From Methanomicrobiaceae archaeon (lineage in GTDB: Archaea > Halobacteriota > Methanomicrobia > Methanomicrobiales > Methanomicrobiaceae), in NCBI GenBank assembly GCA_016926855.1, contig JAFGNT010000018.1:213990-277989 (forward strand): a DNA stretch of 64,000 nucleotides. Reading direction: 5' to 3'. Made by a program: the position numbers and the translations under genes. Of this stretch, positions 57,201 through 64,000 are shown one piece after another; position 1 is the stretch's first letter; each line of letters opens with the position of its first letter. The notes under the pieces were generated by a model, which was not told the origin of the DNA, did no database searches, and was given only the letters and a program-made list of their open reading frames with translations.

Positions 57201-57398
57201 CTTGTTGGAGAAGGTAAGAGCCAGAATTTCTTCCGGGGCTGCACCCTGTTCGATGAGGTGGACGATCTTTTCCGTGATAACCCGTGTCTTGCCCGATCCC
57301 GGTCCGGCAAGAATGCACTGGATGCCCGTGGTGGTGACCGCTTCCTGCTGTCTGGAATTGAGCTGCATAACGACTCCCGGCTGGCTTTGAGTACTCAT
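54300..57398 (-). CDS. UvrD/Rep-type helicase with C-terminal RecB-like nuclease
   Basis: The protein has 1032 residues. SF1A helicase motifs are AGPGSGKT (I), ALTFSNKAAREM (Ia), VDEFQDTNYAQL (II), DDDQTIYRFRGA (III), LTLHKSKGKEFPVVFL (V) and CYVGMTRAEERLY (VI). The end carries a PD-(D/E)xK nuclease (GYIDRIERTPDGDMVVIDFKTG) framed by TYETCPLQYRFR and CRFCDYTPLC, the four-Cys 4Fe-4S staple known from AddB and Cas4. It probably processes DNA ends in repair. The start may be MQLNSRQQ at 57368. Confidence 0.92.
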   Translation of the reverse strand: MSTQSQPGVVMQLNSRQQEAVTTTGIQCILAGPGSGKTRVITEKIVHLIEQGAAPEEILALTFSNKAAREMAERLEKSLGTGGSEIAVHTFHSFCRQVLEDNVLDSGISFSSGIINRTNQLVWGLQNIDTFGFENIEVGNNAPRIIESVIDGISRLRDELITPAELGAYLREKECRRDEDCDREERLFFGRLRDLLRVYEAYERFKRSAMLLDFDDMIHETVHLFTRKPHILALYKHRYRYILVDEFQDTNYAQLALIKQLAGDQLCVVGDDDQTIYRFRGAYFGNFDDFSQSYPDHCETLLDENYRNSGTILAAALQLMAHVPGREEKALATANPVGETIIVAECENEDAEAHYVLQEIRRLLETEVFDREEGHKRQFRYRDFAILCRRRAEGVKFSQLLKSHGIPCEFSGEIAFFSMPEVRDMMAWLRAVTNPLAAGISLNRIMKAGGVPEAVVQTINATAREAAWGVGHSDGVFEAMQTADEVAPEYQPVVRELAQSVGRLIEKKDRETLSGLVYEVMMRTGALYREALGDDDGRHRQVLNRFYTLSGDYESITKDASVDDFLEYLSLLSDMDVDVSEPADTDAVQILTLHKSKGKEFPVVFLADLSERKFPLRYQEKPFFVPRDLTRGLVSEVDEKTLHLQEERRLCYVGMTRAEERLYFTRAKIYGDNKRESKPSVFLEELEYTQNPLITVIDVPAETQEIPLRAKNELEVAKHALQTQAIRAVVDMRLGTALQRMMDLEKIRLLEEGEDISAFDRNVFLSVPEAPFTPPPAGGNACGIGPDHGFSASALQTYETCPLQYRFRHVLFIPTEPKSYFGLGSVVHTVIEKLSADEMKGIAPTRERAREMLDRFWSPKGYQSRKHEAEDRAKAEILLDTFLGWHLMNGNSLAGIEEKFLFACEGRTMKGYIDRIERTPDGDMVVIDFKTGSKPGSLTRNSVKENIQLNLYCLAVRDRYGKLPRRASFLFLNDNKCVDYFPDDESIELFRHKLAGMIGAICAGEFPATPSYSACRFCDYTPLCDEQEKETG

Positions 57399-57567
57399 GA
57401 GTACTTCAGACAGGAAATATCTAAGAGTATGGATTTCATCACCCGGGAATTTCTCACGTCACTCTCGTCTCCGAATCACACGGGGACCCTCCCTGCATTC
57501 ACACGTCTGCCCTGCCGCCGATCACTTTATCAGGACGCATGGGTAAGTGAGCAGACGGTGACTGTCT

Positions 57568-57999
57568 ATGAAACTCGAAGAGAAGATCCTGCAGGTAATG
57601 GGAGGGGTTCACGTGGCCGCCGTGGCCACGGTCGATGAAGGCATGCCGGCGGTGCGGTTCATGTCGCTCGAAGGCTACGACGATATGAGGCTCGTCGGTG
57701 CGACCATGAAAAGCTCGCGAAAAGTCGGCCAGATCCGGGAAAATCCGAATGTCGCCCTCTCCATCTGGTCGTGCGGAGAATATACGGACCCCTACGTGGT
57801 CATCCGTGCGACAGCGGCGGTGCAGGACGATCCGGCGACGAAGAAGAAGTACTGGAATCCGATGAAAGAGGCGTACTTCCAGACGCCGGACAACCCGGAG
57901 TATGTGGTCGTGACGTTCACACCGAAAACGATCGAGTATACGGATATGAACGGCATGGAAGTCTGGGAAAGAAAACCGGCAATACCTGTCGCCCGGTGA
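57568..57999 (+). CDS. Pyridoxamine 5'-phosphate oxidase-fold protein
   Basis: This 143-residue split-barrel flavin-binding protein has GGVHVAAVATVDEGMPAVRFM, TMKSSRKVGQIRENPNVALSIW and a later YFQTPDNPEYVVVTFTPKTIEY. Archaeal members bind FMN or F420 and their substrates are mostly unknown. The length is normal. It is divergent from the helicase gene and followed by a T7 terminator. Confidence 0.87.
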   Translation: MKLEEKILQVMGGVHVAAVATVDEGMPAVRFMSLEGYDDMRLVGATMKSSRKVGQIRENPNVALSIWSCGEYTDPYVVIRATAAVQDDPATKKKYWNPMKEAYFQTPDNPEYVVVTFTPKTIEYTDMNGMEVWERKPAIPVAR

Positions 58000-58007
58000 T
58001 GCGTAGT

Positions 58008-58026
58008 CCTGAGACAGGCTTTTTTT
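58008..58026 (+). terminator. Terminator after the PPOX gene
   Basis: A CCTG-AGA-CAGG mini-hairpin is followed by seven T (58020-58026), just after the PPOX stop codon at 57999. Confidence 0.6.
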
Positions 58027-58090
58027 GGATGCGGATTCCCTCACGCGGTAAAAAGGGAGACCGGGGGATATCCGGTTTTTCCGGATATCC

Positions 58091-59659
58091 TTATCCCGTG
58101 TCGTATCGCGGCAGGCAGAATGCACACCCGTTGTACCCGTCAGCAATGGCATCCTCAAGAGTGCAGTAATAGACGCGGTTTCGGAGAGCAATCCGGTGGG
58201 CCCATTCGCATTCCCGCACGTGGACCTCTCCGGTGTTTTCGTTCGCGATATACGGCGCATAGGTATCCGCTCCCGAGGTTGAGATATTCAGGGATACGAG
58301 TGCCTCCGTCTCATTGATTTCCAGTGTTTCACCGGCAACGGAAACCGATACCGAGGTGCCGGGAAGCGTCTGTTCGATCATCGCCGGGAAGAGCACGATC
58401 GGGGGCATCTCAGAAACGATGCTGTTTACGGCCCAGTCCACGATGTAGTCGAGGATGAATTCCGGTACATCCCAGGGAAGTGGGATGTCGATATCAAGGG
58501 CCGTGAGATCGACCATGAGCCGGCGGGACGGATCAAGGGTGACAACGCCCTCGGCATTATCGATCACGACGGTGATCCCGTTGGCCTCCAGATCAAAGAG
58601 CTTCACGGTGCTCGTGGTCTGGTCAACCTCCCAGAGCCCCCAGAAGAGTTCGGTGGTGGTGGTGATCTGCATATAGACTTCCGCCCATATATCGAGCGTT
58701 ACCGACCCGGAAAGCCGGACGGTGTTGCCCGGAAGCAGATCGAAGGTGAACTTGGAGAAACCGATTGCGGCGCCGGCGTCGATCCAGATTCGATCCAGGT
58801 CGACATCCGTGTCTACCAGACCGAGGGTCAGCACCGCGGTACCCCAGTCAAGGAGAGAATCTATAAAATCGACGAAATCAGGCGGATCATAATCATAGGA
58901 GCCCATGACGGTGACAGTCTTGGGATGCGTGGTGTGCGCCCACCAGAAATCATAGACGCGATGCATGGCAGCCTCGTTCACCCCGATGGCGATGTGATTT
59001 CCTTTGGTAAAGTCGGTCACGGACGCCGCACTCCCCCCGGTATATCCCAGCAGGTTCACCGCTCCGCTCGTGACGGAGGGCGGAAATACCCGGGTCGCAC
59101 CGAGGCTGATGGGCAGTTTATATGCCTCCCCCGCCGGCATGAAGGGGAGATCCGCCGAGAAAATGACGGGCGAGAGCTCGATCGTGGTGACCTCCCCGGT
59201 GAGGAAGGCCTCCATGCCAATGGCCAGGATCTGGTTCAGTTTTTCAAGCACGGGGGCGGGCAGGTGGTACTGGTTGTCCAGTTCCACGTCCTCGACGGCT
59301 GCCATCGCGCATTCCACCCTGAACTGGCGCGTTGCCTGATCAAATGCCGGTATGGCGGCTATCCGGAACTGGGCTTCGAGATCAAACGTAATCGCCCCGA
59401 GCACGGTGAAAATGGTCTCCCCGCGAACCGTTATCTGCAGTTCTCCGGCATCCGTGACCTCAAAGGACGGTTCTTTCGCAAGGGAGACCCGGTACCCGAT
59501 CTCCATGAATTCTTCGAGATCCGGAGGGACATCGGGGACGGGAAGGGTATATACCCCCTCGAACACGGGGAATTTCCCGAGGCAGTAGGCGACTTTTAGA
59601 AATGTGTTGAGAAGGTCCTCGTGAAGTTCCACGACGACATCATAGCCGCCGGTGTTCAT
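58091..59659 (-). CDS. Two-domain TULIP/BPI-like protein with a zinc-type tail
   Basis: The protein has 522 residues with no signal peptide. Two halves of similar design can be seen: each begins with an amphipathic helix (VVELHEDLLNTFLKVAYCLG at the start, IAIGVNEAAMHRVYDFWWAHT near 240) and is followed by long alternating beta strands. A second helix sits mid-half (APVLEKLNQILAIGMEAFL; FILDYIVDWAVNSIV). This resembles tubular lipid-binding folds. The last 45 residues (EVHVRECEWAHRIALRN...DGYNGCAFC) resemble an Ada-type Cys/His metal site. Function is unknown; the fold call is an inference. It is coupled to the gene at 59656. Confidence 0.55.
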   Translation of the reverse strand: MNTGGYDVVVELHEDLLNTFLKVAYCLGKFPVFEGVYTLPVPDVPPDLEEFMEIGYRVSLAKEPSFEVTDAGELQITVRGETIFTVLGAITFDLEAQFRIAAIPAFDQATRQFRVECAMAAVEDVELDNQYHLPAPVLEKLNQILAIGMEAFLTGEVTTIELSPVIFSADLPFMPAGEAYKLPISLGATRVFPPSVTSGAVNLLGYTGGSAASVTDFTKGNHIAIGVNEAAMHRVYDFWWAHTTHPKTVTVMGSYDYDPPDFVDFIDSLLDWGTAVLTLGLVDTDVDLDRIWIDAGAAIGFSKFTFDLLPGNTVRLSGSVTLDIWAEVYMQITTTTELFWGLWEVDQTTSTVKLFDLEANGITVVIDNAEGVVTLDPSRRLMVDLTALDIDIPLPWDVPEFILDYIVDWAVNSIVSEMPPIVLFPAMIEQTLPGTSVSVSVAGETLEINETEALVSLNISTSGADTYAPYIANENTGEVHVRECEWAHRIALRNRVYYCTLEDAIADGYNGCAFCLPRYDTG

Positions 59660-60012
59660 GGCTCTCCCTCACGGGGTATTGTGGTAATTGCACCGGTTTC
59701 CCGGTCGATGGTCACCCTGACCTTCACCGGCTGTCCATCCCGGATCATGCGGTAATAGGGCTTTCTGCTGTTCGGGATTCCGTCCATAACCGAGCGGGTG
59801 TCGGCTGTGATCCGGGCGTGCCACTGGTCGCTGACCTTCCGCAGGAAGGCGTCGTCGATGACAATACCCTCTTCCTCAAGCGTTCCGAGCAGGTCTTCCT
59901 CCAGCCTTCGTTTCAGGTCCGGGCTCGCTTTCAGGCGGGCCCTGATGTCTTTCACGGGTTCAAATTCAAAACGTTTCAGACGTTCTGCATCAATGCGGAA
60001 TTTCCTATTCAT
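59656..60012 (-). CDS. Small protein coupled to the TULIP-like gene
   Basis: The protein has 118 residues. A helical N-terminal half (DIRARLKASPDLKRRLEEDLLGTLEEEGIVIDDAFLRKV) has the spacing of nitrile-hydratase-leader-like peptides (repeated SPxLKRRLxxD...GI pattern). The C-terminal half is beta-rich and ends in basic and acidic patches. Its stop overlaps the start of the TULIP-like gene by four bases, so they are made together. It could be a carrier, leader-type precursor or subunit. The start at 60012 excludes an unrelated upstream extension. Confidence 0.6.
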   Translation of the reverse strand: MNRKFRIDAERLKRFEFEPVKDIRARLKASPDLKRRLEEDLLGTLEEEGIVIDDAFLRKVSDQWHARITADTRSVMDGIPNSRKPYYRMIRDGQPVKVRVTIDRETGAITTIPREGEP

Positions 60013-60208
60013 GGGTCTCGGACCTCCAGATGATATACGCCGTGACTTCCCCTGTAGACTGATAAAGATATGCCTGACAGCTGTGGGAATTTCGGGATAT
60101 GGGGCGCCTCCATCCGGGACGCTCCCCATCAGGAGGCGGTGGTTTTTCACCCTGCAAACATCACCATTAATGCCTTCCGGGGAAAATCATCACTCCCTGG
60201 TGTCATTC

Positions 60209-60919
60209 ATGCATTCCGAGATTATCACCCGGATCCGGCAGGATCTGGCCGTGAACGCCGATGAAGAGACGAAAAAAAGCTCCCGACGCTTTTTTAAGGA
60301 GAATGTGCAGCTCCACGGCGTCAGGAGCTCCCCGGTCAGGAAAATTTCGCAGCAGTACTTCCGTGAGATCCGGGGCGGGGACAAGAAATGGATCTTCGCT
60401 CTCTGCGAGGAGCTCCTGCAGTCCGGGTACTTCGAGGAGGCAGTCATAGCGTACGACTGGGCACACCGGATCCACGCACGCTTCGAACCCGGTGATTTTT
60501 CTGTGCTCGAAGGCTGGCTCTCTCACTATGTTTCGAACTGGGCGGAATGCGACACCCTCTGCAACCACGCCGTCGGCTCTTTTATCGAGCAGTACCCGGA
60601 GTTTCTTTCCCGGCTGAAGAGCTGGGCCCGATCCGGGAACAGGTGGATCCGGCGGGGAGCGGCGGTATCCCTTGTGCTGCCCGCACGGAAAGGTAAATTT
60701 CTCGAGGAGATTTTCGGGATTGCGGATATTTTGCTGAAGGATCCCGAGGATATGGTGCAAAAGGGTTACGGCTGGATGCTCAAGGAAGCAAGCAAGAGCC
60801 ACCGCGACGAGATCTTCGCATACGTCATGCGGCACAAGCACGAGATGCCCCGGACGGCACTCCGGTATGCCATTGAGAAGATGCCTGTGGAGATGCGAAA
60901 ACAGGCGATGGAGAAATGA
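60209..60919 (+). CDS. AlkD-like DNA alkylation repair protein
   Basis: The protein has 236 residues. The HEAT-like all-helical fold is shown by GVRSSPVRKISQQYFREI, CEELLQSGYFEEAVIAYDWA and WARSGNRWIRRGAAVSLVLPARKG, which are typical of AlkD glycosylases that remove positively charged alkylated bases. The conserved Trp and Arg of the latter stretch line the DNA groove. The start MHSEIITRIRQDL at 60209 fits the family length; the track ORF from 59798 is antisense read-through. Confidence 0.85.
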   Translation: MHSEIITRIRQDLAVNADEETKKSSRRFFKENVQLHGVRSSPVRKISQQYFREIRGGDKKWIFALCEELLQSGYFEEAVIAYDWAHRIHARFEPGDFSVLEGWLSHYVSNWAECDTLCNHAVGSFIEQYPEFLSRLKSWARSGNRWIRRGAAVSLVLPARKGKFLEEIFGIADILLKDPEDMVQKGYGWMLKEASKSHRDEIFAYVMRHKHEMPRTALRYAIEKMPVEMRKQAMEK

Positions 60920-61001
60920 AGTGGGCGTCACACCCGGTGAAGGGCTTTTCCACAACGGTTATCAGATAGTGCCGGGTACAGAAAGGATACGGGAGATCTG
61001 C

Positions 61002-62258
61002 ATGCAGAACAGTCCGGCAGGCAATTCGTTCGGAACCGGAGAGGAGGCTGACGCGGCCATCCGGAGGGTTGCCTGGTACTCGCTTGCCGTGAATGCCGCA
61101 CTTGTCATTATTAAACTGGTTCTTTCACGAATCTCAGGAAGCCTTGCACTCGAAGCCGATGCGATTCATTCGTTCCTCGACGTGCTTGCTTCCGTCGCTC
61201 TCCTTGCAGGCATCTGGCTGTCATCACGGAAGAGTAAAGAATTTCCGTACGGCCTCTACAAGGTCGAAAACATCGTTTCTGTCATCATCGCCTTTCTGGT
61301 TTTTTTCACGGCGTGGGAGATCGTGGTCGAGGCCTTCACCGGAGAAGGGATGGGGCAGCCCTTCGGAGGATGGGTCCTGTTTGCCGTTGCTGCACTTGTA
61401 TCTGTCCCTTATCTGCTCGGAACCTACGAGGTGCGGGTGGGAACCACCCACAACTCCCCCAGCCTTGTTGCAGACGGGAAACAGCACCGGGTGGATGTCC
61501 TCTCGACATCGGTCGTGTTTGTTGCCGTCCTCGCCCAGTATTTCGGCATTCCTGTTGACAGTTATGCGGCCGTCATCGTGGCCGGATTCATTGCATTCTC
61601 AGGCTGGGGCATCCTGAAAGACAGCATGCGCACCCTCCTCGACGCATCGATCGACCATACAACACGGGATGCCATCAGGGCTGCGATTATGTCGGATCCC
61701 ATCGTGACCGGCATCAAAGGACTTACCGGCAGGAATTCGGGCAGGTATATCTTTGTCGAGGCCCGTGTGGTGATGAAAAAAACCGACCTTGAAGAGGCAA
61801 ATCTGGCAAGCGAAAGGATTGCAACAAGCGTCCGGGATCTTGTCCCCAACGTGGAGCGAATGGTCATTCATTACGAACCGGAGGAGCGGCTGTCCCTGCG
61901 GTATGCCGTACCACTCAGTGACCCGGAAGGCACGATAAGCCCTCATTTCGGTGAGGCGGCCTGGTTTGCCCTTCTTGATTTTAGCGTGAAGGACGGGGCA
62001 CTTCAGCGCACGGAGCTCCTTGCAAACCCTGCCAGCGAGATGGAGAAGCAAAAAGGGCTCCGTGCGGCCGAACTGCTCCTCCGGCATAAAACCGATGTGG
62101 TCTTCTCCCGGCAGCCGCTCACCGGGAAATCGCCAGAATATGTTTTTGAATCGGCCAAAGTCATCGTCAGGAGAACCGATGTGGCGACTCTCGCACATCT
62201 CATAGGGCAGATCAAGCATGAACTGCAGCAGGAACAGGCTGACCGTGAGGATGTATGA
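61002..62258 (+). CDS. CDF metal transporter with a NifX-like C-terminal domain
   Basis: The protein has 418 residues. Residues 20-215 hold six helices of a cation diffusion facilitator, with the metal-site motif LEADAIHSFLDVLAS and a second KQHRVDVLSTS. A cytoplasmic ferredoxin-like domain follows, then a NifX/NifB-type cofactor-binding domain (about 310-410, LRYAVPLSDPEGTISPHFGEAAWFALLDF). Metal specificity is unknown. A GGGAGAT site precedes the ATG. Confidence 0.85.
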   Translation: MQNSPAGNSFGTGEEADAAIRRVAWYSLAVNAALVIIKLVLSRISGSLALEADAIHSFLDVLASVALLAGIWLSSRKSKEFPYGLYKVENIVSVIIAFLVFFTAWEIVVEAFTGEGMGQPFGGWVLFAVAALVSVPYLLGTYEVRVGTTHNSPSLVADGKQHRVDVLSTSVVFVAVLAQYFGIPVDSYAAVIVAGFIAFSGWGILKDSMRTLLDASIDHTTRDAIRAAIMSDPIVTGIKGLTGRNSGRYIFVEARVVMKKTDLEEANLASERIATSVRDLVPNVERMVIHYEPEERLSLRYAVPLSDPEGTISPHFGEAAWFALLDFSVKDGALQRTELLANPASEMEKQKGLRAAELLLRHKTDVVFSRQPLTGKSPEYVFESAKVIVRRTDVATLAHLIGQIKHELQQEQADREDV

Positions 62259-62450
62259 GCGGGCCGGAACGATGCTGGTGACGACCACCCGGAGATTCTG
62301 AGGAATTCCTTCAAACGCAGGATTATTTTCGAAGGGGAAGCCGGGTGTATGGAATTTTCTGTCCGGGAAATCAGGGACTATTGCAGCAGCCATACGACAC
62401 TGAATCAGACCCTCTGAGACGTCTCGTGCCTCACGTTTCCGCTACCGGGC

Positions 62451-62493
62451 AACACATAAATAGTCCTCCGTGGATAGGTGAACAGCTCCACGG
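62451..62493 (+). promoter_or_regulatory. Promoter and operator of tandem unit A
   Basis: The TATA element ACATAAATAG (62453-62462) is followed by CCGTGGA...TCCACGG, an inverted repeat at 62468-62493. By TATA spacing the transcription start falls inside the repeat, so it is more likely a DNA operator than an RNA hairpin. The same arrangement recurs at 63113. Confidence 0.65.
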
Positions 62494-62532
62494 AACCAGA
62501 ACGTGACGCCGCGGTGCAGGAGGGGGTGAATG

Positions 62533-63012
62533 ATGCTTCGGGTAAAGGATTTCCCGATCGATACACGGTGGCAGATTGCCACCCGTGCATTTTCCAGAAT
62601 GATCATTGCCGAAGGAAAGCAGGCTCAGGACCGGACAACAATTCCGGATACGTTTTATGAATTGGCAGATGAGATCCGGTGGATCGCCCAGGACTACGAC
62701 ATGCCCCGGGGGGATGCTTCGGGAATCGTCCAGACACTGGGGATCATCTCGAACGTACTCTTCGGTCCTAGATTTGAAACGCCATATATCCAGGGATTTT
62801 CCGATGAGGCTGTCATCCGGATAACCCGCTGCCCGCTGTACAGTGAGGAGTTCTGGGCGTCGGCCAGCCCCGATATCATCCACGCGGCATGCAGTGCCTA
62901 TCTGGAATCCATCATTAATTCTTTAAATCCTGAGTTCACCCTTACACAACCGCGCTCCCGCTGTTCAGGCGATAAATTCTGCGAGATGGTCATCAAACGG
63001 AAGATGGAGTAG
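62533..63012 (+). CDS. Tandem paralogue A, V4R/ATC-hydrolase-like small protein
   Basis: The protein has 159 residues, soluble and mostly helical. I do not recognise the family with certainty. The C-terminal pattern TRCPLYSEE, HAACSAYLESIINSLNPEF and SRCSGDKFCEMVIKRK recalls small-molecule-binding V4R or L-2-amino-thiazoline-4-carboxylate hydrolase-like domains, with four cysteines that could hold a ligand or metal. About two-thirds of residues match paralogue B. The second ATG at 62533 has better spacing to GGAGGGGG than the first at 62530. Confidence 0.75.
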   Translation: MLRVKDFPIDTRWQIATRAFSRMIIAEGKQAQDRTTIPDTFYELADEIRWIAQDYDMPRGDASGIVQTLGIISNVLFGPRFETPYIQGFSDEAVIRITRCPLYSEEFWASASPDIIHAACSAYLESIINSLNPEFTLTQPRSRCSGDKFCEMVIKRKME

Positions 63013-63112
63013 ATAACGCGGGCAACCGGAGTCCGCGTCTCTCTGCAGGTAAAATAGAGCGCAGGCTCGCGCAGACCGGACGGGGCTATCGACACCAATC
63101 ACCGGACCAGAG

Positions 63113-63155
63113 AACACATAAATAGTCATCCGTGGATAGGTGTGCAACTCCACGG
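63113..63155 (+). promoter_or_regulatory. Promoter and operator of tandem unit B
   Basis: ACATAAATAG (63115-63124) is followed by CCGTGGA...TCCACGG at 63130-63155. Both seven-base arms are identical to those of unit A, while the loop differs at three positions. Confidence 0.65.
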
Positions 63156-63194
63156 CACCAGGACGTACCCCCGTGGTGCAGGAGGGGGTGAATG

Positions 63195-63680
63195 ATGCTT
63201 CGCATGAAGGATTTCCCGATCGAGGCCCGGTGGCAGATTGCGACACGTGCGCTTTCCAGAATGATCATCGCTGTGGGCAAGCAGGTTCAGATTCAGGACC
63301 AGACACCAATTCCCAATGCGTTTTATGCATTGGCAAACGAAATCAGCCGCATCGCCAGCGATCACAGCATGCCGAGGGAGGATGCGGGGGAAATTATCCA
63401 GACACTCGGGGTGATCTCGGTCATGCTCTTCGGCCCGGAGTTTGAGACCCCGTATATCGAAGGATTTTCAGAAGAGGCCATCATCCGGCTTACCCGCTGC
63501 CCGCTGTACAGCGAGGAGTTTCAGGAGCTCGCGGCCCCCGAGACCATCCGTGCAGCATGCTGTGCATATCTTGTAACCACCATCGAGGCTTTAAACCCTG
63601 AATTCGGTCTTTCCGTGCCGTTTTCACGCTGTGCAGGTGATGAGTTCTGCGAGATGGTCATCGAGCGGAAAAAGGGGTGA
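63195..63680 (+). CDS. Tandem paralogue B, V4R/ATC-hydrolase-like small protein
   Basis: The protein has 161 residues. It is collinear with paralogue A except for a two-residue insertion near residue 33 (KQVQIQDQ). The cysteine pattern is kept (TRCPLYSEE, RAACCAYL, SRCAGDEFCEMVIERK), with one extra Cys. Start choice as for A: the second ATG, after GGAGGGGG. Two regulated copies may differ in ligand. Confidence 0.75.
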   Translation: MLRMKDFPIEARWQIATRALSRMIIAVGKQVQIQDQTPIPNAFYALANEISRIASDHSMPREDAGEIIQTLGVISVMLFGPEFETPYIEGFSEEAIIRLTRCPLYSEEFQELAAPETIRAACCAYLVTTIEALNPEFGLSVPFSRCAGDEFCEMVIERKKG

Positions 63681-63687
63681 CCCCCAC

Positions 63688-64000
63688 CTACTCCGCACTC
63701 CGGTAGCAGTACTTCGGCACCGGATCACCCCGGGCGGGGGTAAAATAGCCGCAGGGATTGTCCAGGCACAGCACGAAGTTCATGAATTTGGCGTCGGCCT
63801 CGGCCTCGGTGAGGCACTCACAGCCCCGGGGGCAGACATCTTCTATGGCGGTATGCCGGCAGCCAATCTCCGGATCGCACCAGTCCTCCGTTGAGGGGTT
63901 GCCGTCGTTGCAGTCCACCGGCTCTCCGCCCTCGCAGACACCTCCCATCACCACGTCGTTGACCGTGCAGGCGTTCCCGTCGTCGCAACGGGTGCCGTCA
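63688..64000 (-). CDS. Cysteine-rich secreted protein, 3' part only
   Basis: The gene continues beyond the window end; only the last 103 codons are seen. It contains CDDGNACT/DCNDGNPST-type cysteine repeats (CxDGNxCT) and ends with the same module found in the protease at 43560: VCPRGCECLTEAEAD...CGYFTPARGDPVPKYCY. It therefore belongs to the cysteine-module family of this genome and is probably exported, but the signal peptide lies outside the window. Confidence 0.75.
   Translation of the reverse strand, partial: DGTRCDDGNACTVNDVVMGGVCEGGEPVDCNDGNPSTEDWCDPEIGCRHTAIEDVCPRGCECLTEAEADAKFMNFVLCLDNPCGYFTPARGDPVPKYCYRSAE

Larger units (their letters stand above)
62451..63680 (+). repeat. Tandem duplication of an operator-leader-gene unit
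   Basis: Unit A (62451-63012) and unit B (63113-63680) repeat the same order of TATA element, inverted repeat, leader and gene. The 79 bases from AACACATAAA to the first ATG have equal length in both copies with no indel and about ten mismatches. The encoded proteins differ more. Non-coding identity this high suggests selection on the operator and leader or recent conversion. Confidence 0.8.

Overview
The window looks like a chromosomal segment of a methanogenic euryarchaeon, most likely of the order Methanomicrobiales. This is an inference from several things: the YcaO/TfuA pair that thioamidates methyl-coenzyme M reductase, archaeal TATA boxes and oligo-T terminators, GlnK proteins without the uridylylation tyrosine, GGAA-N6-TTCC operators of the NrpR type, AMP-forming acetyl-CoA synthetase, PAS-rich signalling proteins and SNF-family transporters. 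Coding density is high and the sequence is GC-rich. I saw no rRNA, tRNA, CRISPR array, insertion sequence or prophage.

Layout. 0-4.6 kb is a nitrogen block: glnA, then two amtB-glnK pairs, each pair preceded by an NrpR-like operator. 4.7-12 kb holds a HEAT-repeat protein, a HAD phosphatase, a YgiQ radical SAM protein, a glutamate-synthase-like flavoprotein, a Mrp/Nbp35 Fe-S carrier and an RNase HI-TrmO fusion. 12.2-21.7 kb holds a PEBP gene broken by one stop codon, a beta-propeller/TPR protein, a dGTPase-like HD protein, a winged-helix regulator with two operator-like repeats, an MBL hydrolase, a VOC protein, a LysE exporter, an AF1577-type radical SAM protein, an SNF transporter and a second HEAT protein. 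22-27.5 kb carries a rubredoxin-glutamate synthase fusion, then moaE, moaD and moeB next to tfuA and ycaO. 27.5-37.2 kb holds housekeeping and accessory enzymes: UPF0282, an Fe-S flavoprotein, an RNase III-like protein, acs with a divergent HTH-PAS regulator, a phosphoribosyltransferase, two glutamine amidotransferases and Dph6. One unexplained gap lies at 30.34-31.0 kb.

37.3-54.2 kb is richer in accessory functions: a multi-PAS histidine kinase whose receiver lacks the phospho-acceptor, UPF0182, a rhodanese lipoprotein, a secreted cysteine-rich papain-like protease with relatives, a radical SAM/methyltransferase/glycosyltransferase cluster (46.9-51.0 kb) and a receiver-PAS-PAS-diadenylate cyclase. 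54.3-64 kb holds a UvrD-like helicase-nuclease, a PPOX protein, a lipid-binding-like (TULIP-like) protein with a small translationally coupled partner, an AlkD-like protein, a CDF transporter with a NifX-like tail, two tandem operator-gene units, and the end of another cysteine-rich protein cut by the window edge.

The best candidates for undescribed biology are the PAS-sensing c-di-AMP synthase, the radical SAM/methyltransferase/transferase cluster, the TULIP-like pair, the duplicated operator-gene units at 62.4-63.7 kb, and the acs/HTH-PAS promoter with two TGCA palindromes. All functions are read from sequence patterns without database searches.
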